A stretch of DNA of 10,568 bases from CAYWNA01 sp964459305 (GTDB lineage Bacteria > Planctomycetota > Planctomycetia > Pirellulales > Pirellulaceae). The notes below the pieces were generated by a model. The model was not told the origin of the DNA, made no database searches, and worked only from the letters and a program-made list of their open reading frames with translations. The stretch spans positions 1 through 10,568 of the forward strand of contig CAYWNA010000368.1 of assembly GCA_964459305.1 (NCBI GenBank), written 5' to 3'. Positions 6,580 to 10,568 of the stretch are shown here, piece by piece; position 1 is the stretch's first letter; the number at the start of each line of letters is the position of its first letter. Made by a program: the position numbers and the translations under genes.

Positions 6580-8857
6580 TCAGCCCTTCTACAAGCTCTA
6601 CGGGAACCCGCCGTGGTTCAAAATGTCGCCGTTCGGCGACGGTCAGGCGGGGCCGGCCCGGGGCGGCGATTCCATGCTGATGCTCTCCGCGCTATACGAC
6701 AACCCGTGGGCAAAGTGGTACGGCCAAGAGCTCGATGCCCGGCTCAGCGGGCTGCCGTCTCTGCTCTTTCCGACAGAGGATCTGCCCGCGGCTGCCCCAC
6801 TCGACCTGCCGCAGGGCCGCTGTTTTCGCGACGTGGGCCTGGCTTGCTCCCACACCAATCTGGTCGACGGTGATACCGATGTCGCGTTTCTGATGCGCTC
6901 CTGCCCGTTCGGCGGTTGCGGTCATGCCTATGCCGACCAGAACACTTTCGTGCTCGACGCCTTCGGGGAACCGCTCATCATCGCCTCGGGCTACTACCAG
7001 CTCTACGGCTCGAAGCATCACACTCAGTGGACTTGGCAAACGAGGGCGTCCAACTCGATCCTCGTCAACGGAAGAGGCCAGATCCGGAATTGGGATGCCA
7101 AAGGCCGGATTGCGGAGTTCGCCACCTTGGCGGCGGCGGATTATATCGTGGGCGACGCCCATCGCGCCTACCCGGACGTGCTGAAGCGTTATGATCGGCG
7201 AGCGGTCTTTCTTCGGCCTATGCACACCGGCGGCGATGCTTTGATTGTCGTCCACGACGACATCGAAGCTGCCGGGCCGTCGACCTTTCAGTTCTTGCTG
7301 CACGCGCTCGATCAAATGGAGATCAACCAAGTCCGTCGGACTGTCATGATTCGGCATGGCAAAGCGGCGTGCCGAGTGGATTTCCTCGCTCCGGATACAC
7401 TCGATTTCCATCAGGACAACCGGTTCACGGAATCCCCGGTCCGGCCCGCTCCGAATCAATGGCACCTGCGGGCTGAGACAACGGAAGAGCGGACGACCGC
7501 CCTCTCCGCCCTGACGTTGCAGCCATGCCGCCGCGGCAGCGAAACGCGGCTTCTGCAAACGAAGCTCGAACGCTGCGCGGGCGCGCTGGCAGTAACCTTA
7601 ACCGGCGGGAACCGCCGCGTGGTCGTCCTGTACCGGACAAACTTTGTGGCAGAGATCGTTGAAGCATGCGGGCTCCGCACGGACGGGCAAGCGGCCACGG
7701 TCACGTTCGTGGACGACCGAGTACATTCCGCTGCCGTATTCGGCGGGACGTTCATCGAAACGAACGGCGAGCCCCTGGTCCGATCCGAATTCCGAGGCGA
7801 TATCAGCAGCACTGCGGTAAGCGACGGACAACTTCTCGAAGCGGCGGTGGAAAGGCCGGGCCGAATTGAAGTTGCCGTTGGCTTTCCGCCGGGCCGATCC
7901 ATCGAGGAAGAAACCGGTGCGGAATTGCCGGCTGAGTTCGGCGAAATGGTCACCGTCGTGACCACACAGCCGACACAGCTTGTGCGTCTGGAGACGCAGC
8001 GTCAATCGGCGCCTGTGGCTCGCGCAGTCGGGTTGGATGTGACCGGCGTTCAGACCGCGCCCTTCAAGGTTTCTCGATATGCCCGAGTCGGATGCACCGA
8101 ATACACCGCCCAGTTTCCCGGAGAACCCGGTATCTGGCGCGTGGCGTTCGAAGTCGCCGCCGCCCGCGGAGGGCCGTACCCGGTCACGCTGCAGGCTGGG
8201 ACCGCATCGGTGCACTGTGAGATTGCTGGGACTTGGACGCGAACGGTCGAAATCCCGGCGTGTTCGCTTGACTGCGGCGATCGGGTCATGCTGCGCTGCG
8301 ACCGGGGCGCCGATGCCGCTCTGGACATTGTTTCGGCCGGCGCGGAGCGCGTGTACGAAGTCAATCTGCTCCCGAACTCGTCGTTCGAGGATACCAGCGA
8401 CGACGGTCCACTCGGTTGCCGTGCGGGGAGCATCACGAAAAACGCACGCTGCCGGATCGAATCGGTGCCTGGCGGATCATCGGGACGGCGCTGTATCAAA
8501 GTGGTGTGCACCGAAGCCACGGGCGGCGATTTCGGGGTCAACCTGACATGGCCGGGCGTGAAACCGGTCGCCTATGACCGACGCTTTCGCCTTTCCTGCC
8601 GAGTCCGCGCCGACGCCAGGTCTATGGCCGGCATCCAGGTTACCAGTAGCAACTGGCGGTTCACTCAGACCACCGATCGCCTAACGAGTGTTTCCCAGTG
8701 GACGGAAACCGCTCGCGAATTCACGCTCCCTGCCGGGGAAAACCTGACGCACGCGCGGCTGCACATGTCCGCACAACGAATCGGCGCGGAGCTATTCGCA
8801 GACGACGTGCGCCTCGTCGAACTGGCGCCGGCCGCGCAGCCGGCAGAACCCCCGTAG
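6383..8857 (+). CDS. Heparinase II/III-like polysaccharide lyase, N-terminally truncated, with C-terminal CBM-like module
   Basis: The frame is open from about 6305 and family-like from about 6365 (GLAVSGD before ATG 6383); 6383 is the first ATG and gives 824 residues. The first gene half lies in another frame. Residues 20-37 (PPYGDADGGWNEGPAYW) match the last part of the alpha/alpha barrel, with Tyr35 a candidate catalytic tyrosine. HAYADQNTFVLDAFGEPLII (181-200) and KHHTQWTWQTRASNSILVNG (211-230) match the heparinase II/III beta-sheet domain that supplies a catalytic His. Residues about 240-560 continue as beta-sheet domain. Residues about 560-650 look like a further beta domain. Residues 660-815, beginning VNLLPNSSFED, resemble a family 4/9-type carbohydrate-binding module. 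The family cleaves uronic-acid polysaccharides by beta-elimination. The first barrel helices and any signal peptide in this frame are missing, so activity is doubtful. It lies just before the IS remnant and the sulfatase gene. Confidence 0.75.
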   Translation: MDVNEMLHYTLLQLWSPFYPPYGDADGGWNEGPAYWGWIARVCAHTYTLVQRATGIAVHQRSNMRNQPFYKLYGNPPWFKMSPFGDGQAGPARGGDSMLMLSALYDNPWAKWYGQELDARLSGLPSLLFPTEDLPAAAPLDLPQGRCFRDVGLACSHTNLVDGDTDVAFLMRSCPFGGCGHAYADQNTFVLDAFGEPLIIASGYYQLYGSKHHTQWTWQTRASNSILVNGRGQIRNWDAKGRIAEFATLAAADYIVGDAHRAYPDVLKRYDRRAVFLRPMHTGGDALIVVHDDIEAAGPSTFQFLLHALDQMEINQVRRTVMIRHGKAACRVDFLAPDTLDFHQDNRFTESPVRPAPNQWHLRAETTEERTTALSALTLQPCRRGSETRLLQTKLERCAGALAVTLTGGNRRVVVLYRTNFVAEIVEACGLRTDGQAATVTFVDDRVHSAAVFGGTFIETNGEPLVRSEFRGDISSTAVSDGQLLEAAVERPGRIEVAVGFPPGRSIEEETGAELPAEFGEMVTVVTTQPTQLVRLETQRQSAPVARAVGLDVTGVQTAPFKVSRYARVGCTEYTAQFPGEPGIWRVAFEVAAARGGPYPVTLQAGTASVHCEIAGTWTRTVEIPACSLDCGDRVMLRCDRGADAALDIVSAGAERVYEVNLLPNSSFEDTSDDGPLGCRAGSITKNARCRIESVPGGSSGRRCIKVVCTEATGGDFGVNLTWPGVKPVAYDRRFRLSCRVRADARSMAGIQVTSSNWRFTQTTDRLTSVSQWTETAREFTLPAGENLTHARLHMSAQRIGAELFADDVRLVELAPAAQPAEPP

Positions 8858-8982
8858 GCCTTTGCTACCATCCTCTGTTTCTCTTCAACCAGTTCGGCGA
8901 CCTGGAGTACGCAATAGCCTTACACCACAGCGGTCGGTCGGGCCTACTGGGCCTGGGTAAAGCGGAAGATGCTCTACAATGA
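8857..8982 (+). mobile_element. Remnant of an IS1380-type transposase gene
   Basis: In the frame of 8863 the translation reads CYHPLFLFNQFGDLE (8863-8907). I recognise this as the stretch found before the second catalytic region of IS1380-family DDE transposases, where it is normally followed by a form of L-R-P-G-N-V-H-S-A. Here the following residues (YAIALHHSGRSG) only vaguely resemble that, and the frame ends at TGA 8980-8982. No transposase start, other catalytic motifs or terminal inverted repeats are present. It is a scar filling the 121-base gap between the lyase and sulfatase genes. The sulfatase ribosome binding site (GGAAG, 8964-8968) lies within it. Confidence 0.55.
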
Positions 8983-10475
8983 AGGGCGAACAAATCACAA
9001 ACGATGCAGTCCAGCGGTGGGTTTTATGGATTCGCCCCGCTATGGCCATGGTCAGCTTCATTGTCGTGCTTGCCTGGAGTTCTGCAGCTTTTGCGGCTCA
9101 GAGTGGGAAATACAATGTGCTATTCATTGTTGTCGACGACCTGCGGCCCGAGTTAGGTTGCTATGGCACTCCGATCATTAAATCGCCCCATATCGACGCA
9201 TTGGCACGAACCGGGACGATATTCGATCGCGCATACTGCCAGCAGGCGGTCTGCGGCCCGTCGCGGACATCGCTGCTGACCGGTTGCCGACCGGATACGA
9301 CAAAAACCTATGACCTTCAGACACATTTTCGGCTTCATCTGCCCGGCGCTGTTACGTTGCCGCAGTATTTCAAAGAACAGGGATACCACACGCAGTCGCT
9401 CGGCAAAATCTACCACGATTTCTTGGATGATCTTCCATCCTGGAGCGTTCGATCCTGGGCTCCCCAGGACCAAATGTATGGCAAGCCCGAAAACCAGGCG
9501 GCTCTTAAGAGGAGAAAGGAGCAAGAAAAAAGCGGCGTACCAGCTTTTGGACTGGCCTGGGAAGATCCCGACGTGCCCGACAATGCGTTGCGGGACGGGA
9601 TGCTCGCCGACAGGGCGATCAAAGTCCTCGGCCAAGTGAAAGACAAGCCCTTCTTCCTGGCTGTTGGGTTTTATAGGCCGCACTTGCCATTCGTTGCTCC
9701 GAAGGAGTATTTCGATTTGTATCGACCGAAGGACCTTCAACTGGCAAGCAACCCGTACCCGCCTAACGGTGTGCCGCCGATTGCCTTGACGGATTCTCTC
9801 GAGCTGCGATTCTATAGTGATATTCCGAATCAGGGAGCCGTTTCCAATCAGAAAGCGCACGAACTGATCCACGGCTATTATGCAACCGTCAGTTACGTCG
9901 ATGCTCAAATCGGTCGGGTTCTGGCAGAGCTTGATCGGCTCGGTCTGCGTGAACGCACAGTGGTTGTGCTTTTGGGTGATCACGGCTGGCAGCTTGGCGA
10001 GCACGGGCTTTGGTGCAAGCACACCAACTTCGAGGTGGCGGCCCGCGCGCCGCTGATCTTCAACATGCCCGGACAGGCTAACCGTGGAGTGGCGACCGAC
10101 GCCCTGGTGGAGTTCGTCGATATCTATCCTACCCTTGTCGATCTGTGCGGCCTGCCGATGCCGAAAGGGCTCGAAGGTACCAGCCTGGTGCCTGTGATGA
10201 ATGCACCCGATCAGCCGTGGAAACGAGCTGCTTTCAGCCAATACCCGCGCGGCGAAGCGATGGGGAACTCAATGAGAACGGACCGATACCGCTACACGGA
10301 GTGGACCAAGCCTGGCGAGCCCCCGATCGGTGTCGAACTGTACGATCACGAAGAAGATCCAAACGAGAACGTGAACCTTGCCGGTCAAAGCAAGTACAAG
10401 GATCTGATCTCGCAGTTGAGCGATCAACTACACGCTGGCTGGCGCGAGGCAATGCCTACAGACGCAAAACAGTAG
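8979..10475 (+). CDS. Secreted sulfatase, iduronate-2-sulfatase-like (type I, formylglycine-dependent)
   Basis: The protein has 498 residues from ATG 8979, with GGAAG 10 bases upstream. A later ATG at 9042 would give a shorter n-region. The signal peptide ends near SSAAFA-AQ (residue 39). The sulfatase motif is C92-G-P-S-R96, whose Cys is converted to formylglycine in this family. Metal ligands are D53 and D54 (VVDDLRPELGCYG) and D334-H335 (GDHGWQLGEHGLW); K347, K143, H146 and H235 (PHLPFVAP) are the expected active-site residues. RPDTTKTYDLQTHFR (104-118) and GKIYHDF (142-148) are typical of the iduronate-2-sulfatase-like group (SulfAtlas S1_7). It is predicted to remove sulfate esters from uronate-containing polysaccharides outside the cytoplasm. 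It sits after a broken heparinase-like gene and an IS remnant, so its own transcription signals may be altered. A maturase gene is not in the window. Beyond its stop (10476-10568) I see no supported feature. Confidence 0.92.
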   Translation: MKGEQITNDAVQRWVLWIRPAMAMVSFIVVLAWSSAAFAAQSGKYNVLFIVVDDLRPELGCYGTPIIKSPHIDALARTGTIFDRAYCQQAVCGPSRTSLLTGCRPDTTKTYDLQTHFRLHLPGAVTLPQYFKEQGYHTQSLGKIYHDFLDDLPSWSVRSWAPQDQMYGKPENQAALKRRKEQEKSGVPAFGLAWEDPDVPDNALRDGMLADRAIKVLGQVKDKPFFLAVGFYRPHLPFVAPKEYFDLYRPKDLQLASNPYPPNGVPPIALTDSLELRFYSDIPNQGAVSNQKAHELIHGYYATVSYVDAQIGRVLAELDRLGLRERTVVVLLGDHGWQLGEHGLWCKHTNFEVAARAPLIFNMPGQANRGVATDALVEFVDIYPTLVDLCGLPMPKGLEGTSLVPVMNAPDQPWKRAAFSQYPRGEAMGNSMRTDRYRYTEWTKPGEPPIGVELYDHEEDPNENVNLAGQSKYKDLISQLSDQLHAGWREAMPTDAKQ

Positions 10476-10568
10476 GCCTTCGCGGTCTGGCGAAAGTGGC
10501 ATCAACGTTAAGATTACGAACTGGTACAACATGATCGTCACGGCGATGCACTGCTCATTCATCAGGCC

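Noticed and set aside
9153..10241. A 362-codon open frame on the minus strand opposite the sulfatase
   Set aside because: Antisense shadow of a gene with intact catalytic motifs; no start signal or domain.
10476..10568. Possible start of another gene at ATG 10531
   Set aside because: No ribosome binding site, and only 12 codons before the window ends; nothing recognisable on either strand.

Overview
The window looks like part of the chromosome of a free-living bacterium of the Planctomycetota/Verrucomicrobiota/Lentisphaerota type. This is inferred from gene content: moderately GC-rich DNA carrying a secreted iduronate-2-sulfatase-like sulfatase, a heparinase II/III-type lyase with a Fn3-like DUF4962-type N-terminus, a secreted beta-propeller protein, a multiheme cytochrome lipoprotein and a hybrid cluster protein. 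No rRNA, tRNA or CRISPR array was recognised.

Left part, minus strand (1-2845): a two-gene unit. A secreted BNR/sialidase-like beta-propeller protein (2845 to 941) is followed after 20 bases by a lipoprotein with at least two CxxCH haem-binding motifs (920 to beyond base 1), which runs off the left edge. Divergent to it, after an intergenic region of about 420 bases with two perfect hairpins and a possible orphan signal-peptide fragment (3079-3198), is a secreted nucleoside-hydrolase-like protein (3269-4384).

Middle (4385-5989): a 215-base leader with short direct repeats, then hcp, encoding a short hybrid cluster protein (hydroxylamine/NO reductase family, 438 aa). All the hybrid-cluster ligands are present but the N-terminal cysteine spacing is unusual. 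A convincing Rho-independent terminator follows.

Right part (6013-10475): a polysaccharide-degradation block. A heparinase II/III-like gene is split into two reading frames. Its N-terminal Fn3-like domain (6013 to about 6355) is out of frame with its C-terminal half (about 6365-8857), and the first part of the expected alpha/alpha barrel is missing, so the gene appears to have suffered an internal deletion. A short remnant of an IS1380-type transposase lies between it and an intact iduronate-2-sulfatase-like gene (8979-10475). A lyase next to a sulfatase suggests breakdown of a sulfated uronic-acid polysaccharide. The broken lyase and the transposase scar suggest that the locus is decaying or being rearranged.

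I did not find a convincing new multi-gene defence or signalling system. The most interesting points are the split lyase, the IS remnant, the orphan signal-peptide fragment, the repeats before hcp with its odd cysteine spacing, and the propeller-cytochrome pair.
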